The notes: generated from the letters alone by a model not told the origin. 64,000 nt of DNA from Astropecten irregularis (GCA_963971285.1 OZ020250.1:16290499-16354498); one strand, 5' to 3'. Shown: positions 13,191 to 25,869, counted from the stretch's first letter. A program made the numbers and translations.

Positions 13191-16100
13191 GAATCATTAT
13201 GGCTGTTGGTCATTGTATTAAGCGAGATTTCTTTGCAAACACAGAGGGCCCACATTACGAACCATCAGCTGTCTGTCAATAGATCTTTATGAATGAATTA
13301 TTATTAAGCAGACTTCAAGGATGCCTTCCAACATCCAGTTTGTTTAGAAGACCCTGAAGCCCTGTTTCTTCAAGAAACAATCCATAAATAACAAACTAAC
13401 AAAAACCTGGTTCAATGCTGAAACAGCACTCTAAACCTCATTGTTTCTTCTACAACCAATGCCCCCCCCCCCCCCCCCACCCTAGGAGGTGACGAGATGT
13501 CTGAGAAATCACAACTCAATCAATTCATCATTAAGAATGAGCAGCTCTGAAAATGTGGTAGGAAAACACCCGGCAATTATACGTCTTTGTATGCATCTTG
13601 CGTTCTGTTTATTCGCAGTTTAAGAACGGGTCAGTCAGAGTGCTGAAGCTGACAACAGGCAATAAAGTTCACGAACCCGTAGGACGTCGTCGGAGAGAAA
13701 AAAAACCAAACTGACGTCAGACAGGAAATTGACTGAAGTGCATCTAGGTTGTTTTCACAATTTTCATTCTGTTATTGCAGCTGATTACGTGAAAGTTATA
13801 TCAGTGGCGGGGAGTCTATAGTGTGAATGTACTTTGGGCAATTATGTCTCTGCCGTTACAAAAGGAATAGTAGGGAAGTACTTTTTAAAGGCATATTGCT
13901 TATTTTGGGGGAAATACAAGTGAGTTTTCTAAAGAAGTCTGTCCTATCCCCTTCCCCACATTTATCTTTTTATAGACTACACCAGTTAGCCTCATAACTC
14001 ATGATTCAATTGAATCACTGTTAAAACAGATGTCCTAACACTGCAGTGACTCCCAAAATCATTCCAACTTGGGTTTACACCGATAAGTCAGGACCACCAA
14101 GCTCATGTTTTTGACGGCCCCATTCAAATTTCCCCCGGGTCATTGTGCATTTTTATAACAGAAGCATCACTTCAGATATAGGAATGGTGCCCCTCCAAAT
14201 ATCTTCATCCCACGCTCCTTCAAGGAGCTAAAAGTCGAGACTCGGGGTATTAGAGTGGAGGGTGCTTTCCTCTCTGGAAGGAAAACTGGCTGTGAAGAGA
14301 AGGATGAATTATCAGAAGCTGCTACCCATCAAGAATCCCTTGATGTGTTATTCTTCCGGGTATGAGGTGCGTAGAGCCCTGATGTTCGTGCAAAATGTTC
14401 TCCACGGAGAGCACTCATTGATCCAGATTGATCTTGACGCTGGCAGCTTCCAAACTTCCCCCTCCCTGCTGCTCTTGTCAAATTGGTACCCTTCAAAAAC
14501 TCCCATTTCTCATTCCAAAACTAAAACTTAGGCCCGCTGCCACATCTGGAGAGAGGAAAACATGAATCAGTGGCCCACCAGCCGAGAAAGCCTGGCTAGC
14601 ATAGTTTGAGAACTTCAAGGATGCCTTTTTAAAGGGAGGAGAGGGGCAGAATTATCAACTTCCATGAGTGCTGACTACGGCCTTTTTGAGGACAGTGCCT
14701 CTGCCTCAACAACAACAAAAAGAAATCACAACAGTGAGGGCATGCAGACAGGGTCCCCCCTCCCTTGTCAATTTGTCATCTAAAATGAATGAATAAATGA
14801 ATTTAATCAAAATCCATACAATACAACAGATAGGCCTATCTTTAACCAGTTTCCAATAAGCCAATCCTGAAATTCATGCACTGCAGTATCACATTTATAT
14901 GTATGGCAGGAATTTTTGCAGATGAATGAGGGGAATGTGAAAAAAAACATACGTGAATGTACCGGTATACACAGAAAAAAAACATTTGCACATTACTTCA
15001 GGAGGGCAAATAATTTTAAACAGGCAATTTCTTGAATTTATTTTGTTATTTTATGCAGTGTACAGAATCATAAATTGACAGAATTGACTTTGGCCCTGAT
15101 TCTGAAGCTTTGAGATTTTATGCCAAACTTTGCAGGTGTTATCTGAAAGGTTGCTCTGCAAAAAAAATGTCTCAGTTACAACTTTCATTACCTGAATAAC
15201 AGGGAGGAAAGCTGATTATACAAGGAAACGCCATTGGTTATCATGAACAAATAGATCCTTCCTTCTTCAGTAAGTCACAGGATGCTAAGCCTTTTCATCA
15301 ATTTTTGCCAATAAACCTCAAAGGTGGGCTACTGTTCTTGTTGTATAATGTCAAGGGCAGGGTGATCTTCATGGGGTGATGGTGGGGAAGGGGGAGCAGG
15401 TGGATTGGCCTCCATGTACCTTTATTCCTCCCTTTCCCTTGTTGCAGCAGGGAGATAACGCGTTGACCTTCACCTCAAAAGCCTTGAGGGGAGGGAGGAA
15501 GGAGCCAGGTACGAGACCGTTGATATTCCCTGCACGCACAGGTGTTGGGATGCTTGTCCCGCAAATGAATCAGTCCCCCCATCCGCACGCATCTAGAGGA
15601 AGCAAGAGCTTGTTCAAGTCAAACTGTTCCCCTTCAAAAACAGGATATCATCCGAGGACTCCGGTTGCTGTATCCGCTTATCTGACATCCCCCACTGAGA
15701 CGTGAGACTTGCATTGGGGATCCCAGCTACCTGGCAGACAGCTGGGCTGGGAAGGGATTAGTAATGTTTTCGTTTCTTCCCTGCTCCCAACTTAGGTGCC
15801 TTGGCAGAAAGGATTAAGCTCCGACGGCAGCCAAGAATAGTCCCAAGTGCAAGGAACTCCCTTGCTAATTGATGCTTTCCTCAGAGTGCTTTTTCTTCAA
15901 ATTAGGTGTAAAGATGATGGATCGTTGGTTCAGCATGGAGCTGCTTTCGACACAAATGAAGAACATAAAAGTAAGGTTGAATTCAAGGTCACCTTTCACA
16001 GAGATGCACTTGGCTTTTACTTAGCCCAAGTTGGTCACGGTCTTTTGATTTCAGTACAACTTTCTAGAAATAGGGCGTCCACATGGACCTGGCTCAAGTA

Positions 16101-16960
16101 TTGTTATGCCATGCTCGTACTGGAATTAAAATCTTGGAAGTTTTACCTATAGAGTGGATGAATGAATTTCAAAATATATGTTACCACGATTTGTACGTAA
16201 ACATTTTTGAGTCAGGAAATGGTTACAGTTGCCGTGCTAACAATTCTTTAAAAAATGTTCTTAAAACAAGTCAACCGCTTTGAAAGAGAAAACACAATGC
16301 ACACCTGAACTAAGTAAATGATATCAAGGAGTAACAGGGCATGGAACACATCAACATGGAACACTTCAAAAATTTGACGCAGGACCGATGACCTTTCTCA
16401 GAATTCCCACATCACAGGCCAACTGTTTGAAGCCTTCCAATCAATCAACATTTAAATTTAGCAGGTGCCACACCCATCGTCAGTGGTCCTGACGCCTTAC
16501 AGTAAGCTCTTGAAAAGGTGGGCTTTGATATTGAAGGATATGTCGTGAGAGGGAGAACGTTCCCACTCCAGGGAAGGGCAACAGAAGGGACACAACCTGT
16601 CCAACAGTGCTTCTTCCTGGCACTGATTGCACAGTCCTGATTGGACCGATGTACATGTTTCAGACTTTCTCTTCGACGGTTTGTGCATCAAGACAGGCAG
16701 AGTGTACGTACACTAGTGCATTCAAATCGAGGACAGGATAAAGGAATAACAATGAAATCACTCTTGTCCTCCAACTGACTTCTTTCGTTCAAAATCTTCC
16801 TCGGAGGTACAAATAGTCTATGGGAGTTACCGGTATTAAAGTGCTGGTTCTTAGGCTGCAGCATTGCTAATGCTGCACAATAACGATCCTTGGGACAGTG
16901 GTATATGATGGCTTCTGACTGCCAAACGACAATAAGATAATTGGACACCACCAAGATAGG
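13191..16960. other. No recognisable gene
   Basis: It contains the C17 run. Open frames at 14262, 15376 and 15847 on the plus strand are under 110 codons, match no family I know and lack supporting splice sites. Confidence 0.5.
13462..13478. repeat. Run of 17 C
   Basis: A homopolymer of about 17 C is followed by ACCCTAGGAGG. Similar G runs lie at 8357-8368, 51621-51636 and 61613-61629. All are prone to sequencing length errors and can form G-quadruplexes. Confidence 0.9.
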
Positions 16961-16962
16961 GC

Positions 16963-17115
16963 TGGATATAGCTCAGTTGGTAAGAGCACCGGTATGGTAT
17001 ACCGGAGGTCGCTGGTTCGCATCCCGTTCCAGTAAATTTTTCAAATTCACTTTTCACTTTTCAAATTAACCAGTCAGTTTCCCTTGTGGTTATTTGATGA
17101 AAGTACAGGTACAAT
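16963..17115 (+). mobile_element. tRNA-derived SINE with 3' tail
   Basis: Box A TAGCTCAGTTGG is at 16969-16980 and box B GGTTCGCATCC at 17014-17024. They are followed by a non-tRNA tail with CAAATTCACTTTTCACTTTT and CAGTTTCCCTTGTGGT. The tail is shared with 40860-40935 and in part with 63560-63590. The acceptor stem does not pair properly, so this is a SINE head, not a functional tRNA gene. Confidence 0.8.
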
Positions 17116-17368
17116 AGAAAAAATAAAGCCTGGTCCTTTGAATAGGCAGTATGTGAAGCACAAAATGTGTTTATGTGTTGGAGTGTAATTCATCCAGATG
17201 TCAATGAACTAAGCAACCAGATCTTTGCAGCCAGTAAAGCATATTTCAGGACAGGTGGCACAAGATCATATTTCCTTCTCCACAAACTATAAACCTAAAT
17301 TTGTATATCTGAGGTCTTCAGTATTGTTCTTTTTTCTGATAAAAAAAAAACGAGAGCAAGCATGATCC

Positions 17369-17516
17369 GGGGCCGATTTCATAAAAGTTACGACGCGTCG
17401 CAGAGTTAAGACGCATCCTTTCTCTATGGACTCACCGCATAGATGCGACGCGTCGCAGCTAGCACGCGTCGCAAATCGAGTTGCGACGTGTTGCAGAGCT
17501 TTATGAAATCGGCCCC
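17369..17516. mobile_element. Palindromic element family C, CpG-dense
   Basis: The terminal inverted repeat is GGGGCCGATTTCATAAA / TTTATGAAATCGGCCCC. The interior repeats ACGCGTCGCA several times (GACGCGTCGCAGAGTTAAGA, GCGACGCGTCGCAGCTAGCA). It has the same outer termini as families A and B but an unrelated interior. Confidence 0.75.
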
Positions 17517-19008
17517 AGCTCAAGTAAAACACTTCTTGTGCATGGGAGTGTCTCTTATTAGACATTCAGCAAGTGCTTCAAGTTCATGCAAATAGTCACT
17601 CTGGCTGGCATGGGGTCAGGGGCCCTCTCAGCTTTAGGTTCCTTTAAGATGCTCTGTGTTGTTAAATGAGAATTTGATGTACTCAGACACTAATGTTTTT
17701 GAGAATGCATACAAGGATACATGTCTGCATGTCTGAAAAGAAGGAGGCACCCATTTACTTCAGCATATTCCCCTCACAAAAAGGCATTTTTGTACTCTTT
17801 CTGTATTCTACATTCATATGCTTGAATGTCAACCTTTACAGACTTTAAATGCTTCATATGTGCAGCTGGTTCTGGTTAATCTCTCTTATTAAACCTTCAT
17901 GTACTTCCACGGAATACCTATAGGCCTACCATCGTAAAACGTGAAAGGGGCTCTCCATCAAATCTATGTGAAGGATGTTCAGCTCAATGTACACCTTTCT
18001 ACCAGAAGATGTACATCTTGCAGTATTTTATCATCTCCCACTGGTGGGCCGGGGTCTTATAGGTCGCTAAGCGATGACGTCCGTAATACACCTCCTGGCC
18101 TCAGAGAGAGAGAGGAGAATCCACTTCTGATGTTGATCATTCAAGGAAAAGACTGATAACTGGAGAAATATTTGTCTAGCGGCCGATCAACAGCTGCCAA
18201 TCCGATCAACCTCATCACTTCCAGTCCATGATGTTCCCACGGAGGAATTCTTCTCATTCTGCGGCGCACCAACGTCTAACTGAACGAGAGCTCCTCCTTG
18301 CAAACTCAATGAGATAAATATTCCTTGATATCTCTCATAACTCATATCCGTGTATTTGTAAAGGAGGATAAACATGGACATGGTGGTAAGTATGGCGTAT
18401 GAATGTGCGCAAACAAGACCAGCTAATGTCTATTCCACTGAGGAAATGATTGATTGTTTCATCATGCCCACTGGAGGAACTTGCTGCAATGACTTCAATG
18501 TGGTTACTAAGCTAGCTGAGTAAGGATGGACCTTGAAGCAAATATACCAAGTACAATGGCACAGCATCTAATGGGAGACTTTTGAGACGTGGCGCGCGGC
18601 AGCAGACTGAAGTCTCTCAGTTTTGCTAACACTGAGCATGCGAGCGTTGTTGTGCGCGTGTGTGCTCGTGCGCTGGCAACTTGAAGACCAAGCTCCAAAG
18701 TCTCATATTGTGAACCGACCTAGTGAGATTGGTTTCTAGTCACTGTGGCAGATTTTGATTTCATTCAAAAGTTGTTGCATGATGCAATTCATTATGAATT
18801 TTGATGATTGCATTATCAAGACATAGACCTGAGTGAAATCCCAAATAAACAGCTTAAAATATTAAACTTTTTTTTTTTTATCCAGTGCATAAATCCTCAC
18901 AAGGTTGATAATTGATATGCACCTAATACAAAAAATAAGTAAAAAGTCAGCAAACCAAAGCTTTTTATCATGAAGCAGGAAATCACGTTAAAATTTCAAC
19001 TTTGCAGC

Positions 19009-19200
19009 TAATTTGTTTGCTTGCATGTAATGTGTTTGCTTTTACACATTTTGTTTGCTTTTAAAAGTACTCAATTTCCTTGTAAGTTGTACACAGTTAA
19101 GTGTGCTTTGTACACAAAGTGGTTTACTCAAGTACCTAATGAGTGTGTTTGATTTTAAGCAGTTTGTTTGCTTGTACACAATGTGTTTGCTTTCCAATTT
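19009..19200. repeat. Degenerate GTTTGCTT short tandem repeat
   Basis: TTTGTTTGCTTGCATGTAAT, GTGTTTGCTTTTACACATTT and TGTTTGCTTTTAAAAG repeat at about 20 bases. TTTGTTTGCTTGTACACAAT and GTGTTTGCTTTCC follow after a gap. It is probably an old, decayed tandem array. Confidence 0.6.
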
Positions 19201-21007
19201 TGTACACAAGAAAAGGACTAGCTACAGGGAAAAAAGAAATCAGGTGTAATAAGTGTATACATGTACATGAAAAAAGTCATCTAATTAATTATATGGACAC
19301 CCCATATTGTACATATGTACCTATACATTTGTTACTTGCATATTATGATCCTTGTAATATATTCACAGTGAAGCACTCTAAATACCGCGTAACATTATTA
19401 TTTGATGAACAAACTCTAATCAACCTTGTATTTTAAGCAGTTACAGGTGTAACAAATTTGATGAGTATAAACTTAAGCATTTCTTTTCTCCATGACTTAG
19501 CAGAATAACCTTCAGCAAACATGTACACCCAACACTGACTGACAAGTGGCAAATACAGGAGATAGTGATACAGCAAGATAAGCTATCACTTGAGAACTTG
19601 GTACCAGTTGACTTGTGCACCTGTCAAAATGTAGACATGTCAAATTGAGACATCTCAGAATACAAGTAGCCACGAGGCAGGGAGTGCAGCAATGACCGGG
19701 CAGCACGTGTATAGCACAATTACAGCACAAGTATTTTGTACACATTAAATTAGAGTATCCGTGCAAAGAGAAAGCTGAATAATTATGTACTACACTATGT
19801 CCATCAGGGCTGGTGATATCTAGCCTAGTGCCTACCAAGCTAATTAACTGTATTTCCACAAATGTTTAAGGGTCTATTCAAAGCTTTTGGTTCCTTTTGT
19901 TTCCCCTGCATATTTAAGCTCCATTCATGAGTACAAAACTGACATTATAGGAAGTGACATAAAGCAGCAACTCAACTGAAAGGCCTATAAGACATAGAAT
20001 AGAAAGTGGCAACCATTTTTTGGCCACCATTTAATTTTTGAAGCCGTGGTTTCCAATTTGGGCTTTCAGTGATAAAATAAAGTCACGACTTTGCATGCTA
20101 CTACAGGTGAAATGCAGCATGTCCAAAACATCAACACGGTGCTCAAAAGATTCACTAGTATTAAAGCAACCCTCATGGTTAAAACCAATTGGTTGATTTC
20201 TGGATTTTTTCAGAGAGACACATTTCCCTCACTTGTTGGTTACCCTTCATAAATACTGTAATTAACCAGCCAATTATTTTCTTTGCTGAAACAATTGAAA
20301 GGGACTGTTCATTTGTTATTACTCTGATTTTACACCCAAATACTGTACATACAGGTAAATTTACAAAGTTAGATTTGAAATTGTAACTGAAGTTGGTTAT
20401 ATAGCCTAAATGTTTTCCCATTATCTGTGCAGGATGAAAATCAATTAATGGCCACTTTAAAGCAGAAAAAGGTTTTAAATTGAAATTTGTAAATGATTAT
20501 CACAAATCTACATGTATCTATGCATGACTTTTTTTAACATTCCACGAGGCACAAAAACCTTGGAAGACATTGAGTCAAGGTCAAAAACTCCCCCTCCAAA
20601 TAGAACTGATCTTATAAGTCTACTTGAATTCTTGAGAACTTGGATTGGAAATAATCCAGATGCCCCACTTCTTCAACCACGTTTGTCAAGGGCTGTTCCC
20701 TCAAAAAGGAAAAAAAAAAGCATCAAGTATCTCAGCAATCTCAGTAATGACAATCAATTAATCATTCACCATTCTTCGCTATCATTTGGGCTCATAATTT
20801 TGTTGTCAGCTCTACCAACTGTTCCTATACCTTAATTCCCCACTGCAAGGGAAGGAGACCAGAGCAGACTTGAGGCACTGTGATGTGACACTGTAGGCTC
20901 AATTACTAGTCATCTCTTGGGGGCTGGCAGGCAGGTATCAGGTCTACAGAGGTTTGGGAGTGCACTCCCTGGAATGCTAAACTCTCCAACTCCATCAACT
21001 TCCTCCA

Positions 21008-21043
21008 AAGAAAAAAAAGAGAGAGGGAAAGAGAGAGAGGGGG
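21008..21043. repeat. GA-rich microsatellite
   Basis: Purine-only AAAAAAAAGAGAGAGGGAAA then GAGAGAGAGGGGG. There is no gene nearby. Confidence 0.8.
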
Positions 21044-22800
21044 AACCTACAAACATTTCTGGTTTATTTTAAGGGGCATCAATGTCAAGCAAGATAGAAG
21101 AAGAAAAAGTAGGGCTCTGGAGTAACTTCCAGAGGACAACGGATGTCGTGACAGGTCCAATAACCCCAAGACTGTATTAACTGCAAAGCAAAACCATCCC
21201 AAATATCTGCTCTTGATTTATGGGGTAGCTATTCCTGTTGAAAGCTTCTCTGGAGAGTTTAGGTAGTTATTTTTACAATTTGTCAAGTTGGAAGGTAAAG
21301 GAAGATTGTTGACAGCCGAGAAGTGAAATCACCTGAGAAAAATGCAGAGCTGTTAGGGGAATAAGGGCATACATGTAGGCTACATGAGGAGCTACAACAT
21401 AGGCCCTAGAGAATGTTTCAAACCCGCCAAGTTTGACTATTGTATCCAACTTACTCAAGTATGGATCCCATTTTTTTTTTAACTATTCTAAGATGAATCT
21501 CCATGTGAAGTGTGCACTATGTGGGTTGTTGACTGTGGTTAGAATTAGATCTGAAAGAAATGTATACAATGATTACATCAATAGAATAAAGTTAGTGGAG
21601 GCAGGGAGAAGGTCGATGTGTGATGACATTCACATGCTAATGGCCACCTTTCAAGTGGCTTTGTCCAATTTGTCAAGCATAAGGGCGAATATGAACTTGT
21701 GTAGCTGTGACCATAGAGCAAGGATTCCTTGCAGTGAGTAAGTTGCTATATGCTGAGACAGATGGAGCTTGTTGTTGCCCAATGAGAAAGTACAGGCTAG
21801 TTGAGTTAGGTTACAAGTGATTCAAATGGTCTCAGGAAAGTTTCTATTTGTAGCTCTATGATCTTACTGAACCATCCATTGTCAAAACAATTCATGAATC
21901 TAATTAAGCAAATTACGTGTCTAGGAACAACAAATGAGAAGAAAATGAGAATTTCAACAAAATACATTCAAACATAAAAATCGAACTTGGCTAAGCCTTT
22001 AGTCCTAGATGACATCTGCTTTAGAACAAGTGGAATGAGACAAACAAAATCAGACACACAATTTCTAAAATCACACACTTTTATCAAATTGTGAAAGTGA
22101 AACATGAAATTCTTTCGTTGTGTATTTTAACTCAGTGGGTGGAAAGGAGGGGGTGTATAAAGTGAATAATTATATTTAGCATGAAATTGACATTTACAGT
22201 CACAACTCACAAGTGCCTTGTGTTTTTATTGACGCATTTGCTCTACTTTTCATATTTGGGCACAAGCATCCATGGGGGGAACATAAATCTGTAATGTCAA
22301 AAGCTACCTAATTCTGCAGCATGCTTTGGGACCTTACATGTAGGTATGCAGAAGATGCAAAACCTTTTTCAAAATCTCAGCGTGGGCTTAAACTAGGCCT
22401 TTCACCCATTTGCAACATTTTCTTACATCCATTTTAAAAGTAAATTTCAAACCGACTTCTGCCACAGTGTTACAGTACATATGAGTACCGTGTATCCAGT
22501 TTTGATCAAGAATTGAACTTGGCTTCAATTGTGCTCTGCCACAAACATATATCTTTTTCAGCTTTTAGATGATGGACACAAAGAGTCTACACTGGAGTCT
22601 GAGCCAACTTGGAAAGGGAAACAATCTTTTGTGGATAGGAGGGGACTAGGTGTGGGGGACAATGCCCTCTTCAAAGAGAACATCACTGCCTATTTACAGT
22701 ATCAAAGAGTGCAACAGTGTAGGCCTATGTGGCGTTACCACTGTAGTCAACTTCAGACTGATCTGGTCCTCTGTGATTTAATCTTTAGAATGACAAGTTC

Positions 22801-22833
22801 AACCATGGAGGAAGGCTTCCTTCCTCCATGGTT
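22801..22833. other. Perfect hairpin, 15-bp arms, 3-base loop
   Basis: AACCATGGAGGAAGG, loop CTT, CCTTCCTCCATGGTT. It is not part of any repeat family seen in this window. Confidence 0.9.
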
Positions 22834-23675
22834 CAACGAATAGCAACATACAGGGAATGGCAGTTCAGGGTATTTGATCTCTGTGAAGGGAGTGCCATAG
22901 AATGGGAAGTCAAGGCTTCTTAGTTCTATGGGGGGGAGGAGGACTGGGCCACACCCCTCATAATGAGCCGTGGGTCTGTGGTTTCCCCTAGGATCCCTGT
23001 TTGCTACACCTACATGTATACTGCTGTTTGGATTTACTGGATCAAATAGTGATATATTTCGACACATTCAAATAGAAAAAAAATAAATCAATAAAATAAA
23101 TCAAACCCAATCAGATACATTCTATTTGTACATAATATCTACAGTACTCCCCAATCACGCTCCTTGGGGGAGATACGAAAACAAAATAAAGCTTTCATTT
23201 ACGTCCAAACATGTCTTATTTCTCCATGGTGCAGGCAATTACAATTACAGTAGTAGGAGAAGTAGGCATGAGCTGTGAAACAATGAAACCCAAGCAGTGT
23301 AAGAGGCAACCAGGAACGTCTAACATTGTTGAACAAATAGGAATTTACCTCCTCAAGCAGTCAAAAGTTCAGGAAAACAAGAGCATTCTCCCCTAATATT
23401 GCGAACCTCCTGGTCACAGACTTTAAGGCCTAAGGTTTCCCATGTTACAACACATGAACTGAATCCATTCAGTTCGGCATCAATATCAACATCATTGGCA
23501 TCCCTTTTCCACAGACTGAACGGTGTCAGGTTTGGCGAAACATTCCAGGGCGGCCCAGACCAAAGGACTAAACACACAATGAATCCGGTTTCGAGTTCCT
23601 CCAAGTTGTAGTTATTCTTGAAAACCGAGAAGTAATCTAGGGGCTTTTTTTTTTTACCTTTTCCCACCCGCCACC

Positions 23676-23726
23676 ATGTTCATCGGAAATCGGCTGGGTT
23701 ACGGGCAAGGAGTTGTTGAACTCACA
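23676..23726 (+). CDS. Candidate first coding exon of an unknown gene
   Basis: CCGCCACCATGTTCATC is a near-ideal Kozak start. The frame MFIGNRLGYGQGVVELT then meets ACA|GTAAGT, a strong donor, after exactly 17 codons. I do not recognise the peptide and find no matching second exon. A T run just upstream and the lack of follow-up exons weigh against it. The flanking CG content is higher than average. Confidence 0.2.
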
Positions 23727-23867
23727 GTAAGTTGTATACTTTGGACTGTGGAGCTAGGAACTTAGGAATCTTGAGATGGTTGGATGGCTTGAGACTTTAG
23801 CCATGGGAAGAATTCCTACATAGCGTGTACTAATAGGTCTTACAAGGCAAGGACATAATAATAATAA

Positions 23868-23945
23868 TAAACCGTTTTTATATAGCGCATATCACAATCA
23901 ACGTATGATGTCTCTATGCGCGTATTACTACAAATTACATAATTT
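23868..23945 (-). repeat. ATA microsatellite joined to a GCGCTATATAAA motif
   Basis: ATAATAATAATAATAA is followed by ACCGTTTTTATATAGCGCAT. Read on the minus strand it gives the same GCGCTATATAAA-then-trinucleotide layout as at 3645. Confidence 0.55.
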
Positions 23946-24084
23946 GTCCCTGGTTTATAACGGCAAAGACAATTTGGGGATTGTAGCTTTACGGGTCCTA
24001 AAACTATAAAGGAAAGGAAACTTCTTTTTGAAAAGTAACTTACCTACATATACTTTGTTGGTCTTCTCCTCTATATTACCAAGG

Positions 24085-24150
24085 TTAATTTTTTTGGAAA
24101 GAGGGCAGGGCTTTGATTTTTGAGGGAAATTATGGGGTAAAAACGGTAAC
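24085..24150. mobile_element. Fragment related to the 61742 element
   Basis: TTTGGAAAGAGGGCAGGGCT then TTGATTTTTGAGGGAAATTA matches the interior of the element at 61742. The terminal repeats are not recognisable here. Confidence 0.5.
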
Positions 24151-24274
24151 CAAGATTGTAACATTTCACCGCTGCACGGACGGCCGCACACGATAATAGT
24201 CTGGTTTCCACTCTGACATTTTGAGGACTCTTGATATGTTGGGTCTGGGCACTAGACTACCCAGACCAGACAAA

Positions 24275-24433
24275 ATGGCCTCACGCGATCAGACGGCCTG
24301 TTTTAAAGTTTACAAGAAGCGCGTAAGAAAATTGAATTTTAACCCTGAAATGTTTAACAAATTTCTACAATCTAGGCTTTTAAGGACCCAGGAACATTTG
24401 CTGAAAGTCAAAAGTATCATTTTTGAGGAGTAG
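24275..24433 (+). CDS. Small open frame, 52 residues, unknown
   Basis: The ATG has A at -3 and G at +4 (CAAAATGGCC). The peptide starts MASRDQTACFKVYKKRVRKL, is basic and ends LLKVKSIIFEE. It has no recognised domain or signal peptide. It lies in the CG-richer patch with the CRE at 24867. It could be a microprotein, a first exon or chance. Confidence 0.15.
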   Translation: MASRDQTACFKVYKKRVRKLNFNPEMFNKFLQSRLLRTQEHLLKVKSIIFEE

Positions 24434-24866
24434 AAGTTAGTTCAGAGCCAAAAAAATCAATGTGTTTTGGGATCCCGTCAACCCACAATCGCCGACAATT
24501 TTGTAAGGGGCACCAAGGCAATTGGCTCCACTGGCTCCTGCAAACGATATAGATCAGCGCGGACATCCGGGTACTTACATTCTCATAACTTGACAACCGA
24601 TGAAAACTAACGTGTAGATGGCGCAAGCTATGGGCAAAACACGCACAAACCGTCCGTCGTCAAGAATTGTTTCCCGAATATTTTTGCCAAGAAGCAGAAA
24701 TCGTGTTTTGTACGACTTTCATTGTCGAGTCATAGTTTTTCCTCAGACAATAATCCTTCTTTAAAGTACCCTGTAATAAGATTGAACAATCCTCGCAGCT
24801 TTTTGTCTTAAAACCCGTAAAACTTAATGCGTTGTTTTCATCGGCTCCAAGGTCGGCGAGTTGGAA

Positions 24867-24874
24867 TGACGTCA
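24867..24874. promoter_or_regulatory. Isolated perfect CRE palindrome TGACGTCA
   Basis: A single TGACGTCA sits in a CG-richer patch (24460-24890) where neighbouring sequence is non-repetitive. It could be chance. It is noted because two short open frames of unusual composition lie within 700 bases. Confidence 0.3.
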
Positions 24875-25210
24875 CTCCGTGCTGATCTATCTATAGGCTT
24901 ATTTTCCTTTATTTGTAGAGATTTACCTACTAATGGTATCTAAAAACTAATGCGTTGGTAGTTGGACAAAATAATTATCTTGCGGCGATTTTACAGGCAG
25001 GTGGATCTACATGATATGTATACACATCATGTACGTGCAGTGACAGGCACCTGCTCAATTAAAAATCATGAAGGAATTGGGTCTGGCTTAATTAATCATG
25101 ATCACTAATCAATTATAATCATGGATTTAGGCCCCTATACACAAATAACTGATAACCAATACAAATTATTAAACTAAACATCAGGCCCGCTTTAACATAG
25201 TGACACTTGG

Positions 25211-25338
25211 GGCCTGTTTGTTTCGGACGAAAAATCGGATCCGGATCCCATTTTTCGGATCCACCTCCTATGCAGGGTACGCTAAAATGGGATCCAGATC
25301 CGAAGGATTCATGATCCTTTGCGTGAAACAAACAAGCC
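25211..25338. mobile_element. Small palindromic element with GGATCC repeats
   Basis: The terminal inverted repeat is GGCCTGTTTGTTTC / GAAACAAACAAGCC. The interior is built of ATCGGATCCGGATCCCATTT and AAATGGGATCCAGATCCGAA inverted arms. It is about 128 bases long and non-coding. Confidence 0.7.
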
Positions 25339-25548
25339 TTTGGTTCCTCTAAAATCAGTCTTTCTTATCCAGGGGACACGGTAGGCCTATTGGTCATACG
25401 CAAAAAAAATGGTTTGTGGTGGCATGGCATGGAGCAAAAGTAGGCCTCACAAGCTCAAGCTGACATTCTGGGATTTACAAATCATGAACTTGGCAAAATA
25501 AAGTCTCATAAATACCATGGTGGAAGGTTCCTCCATGCTCTTACTTAC

Positions 25549-25650
25549 CTCCGGAAGACCAACACAACAGTACTTGGGCCTTGGCTTCAATCTGAAGTTG
25601 ATATCAAGTTCAGCAAAGTCCCATGCACTTGACACTTCGATCACCAGGCT
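25549..25650 (-). CDS. Candidate internal exon of an unknown gene
   Basis: The frame ends VSSAWDFAELDINFRLKPRP then KYCCVGLPE at GAG|GTAAGT, a perfect donor in phase 0. The composition looks protein-like. An in-frame TGA sits at about 25668-25670, so the exon would have to start after it, but no good acceptor with a pyrimidine tract is visible. No partner exons were found. Confidence 0.2.
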
Positions 25651-25869
25651 CGGGTTCGGTTCAGCTCAGAGTTTGTGGGTCGGTGTGTCACGATTGCGTA
25701 CTTGCTCTGGTCGCGTGGACTTTTTGGCGTGTTAAAAGTTCAACAAAGGTCACTCATGCCAATTGCTTACTCTGCAATCAACGAAAGCCCTTTTCCTGGA
25801 GCAATTAGCGACTCTGCCGACTGTGTGACAAACACTTGTTGTTGTACCTTTGAACAATAAGCCGTGGAG

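Larger units (their letters stand above)
17520..23670. other. No recognisable gene
   Basis: It contains the GTTTGCTT array, a GA microsatellite and the perfect hairpin at 22801. The 107-codon plus frame at 20512 is Lys/Ser-rich without a domain. Confidence 0.5.

Noticed and set aside
16963..17035. Possible functional tRNA gene
   Set aside because: Box A and box B are good, but the stems do not pair as a cloverleaf and a shared non-tRNA tail follows, so it is a SINE.
23353..23667. 104-codon minus-strand frame
   Set aside because: It has no ATG at its beginning, starts in a poly-Lys run from a T tract and matches no family.
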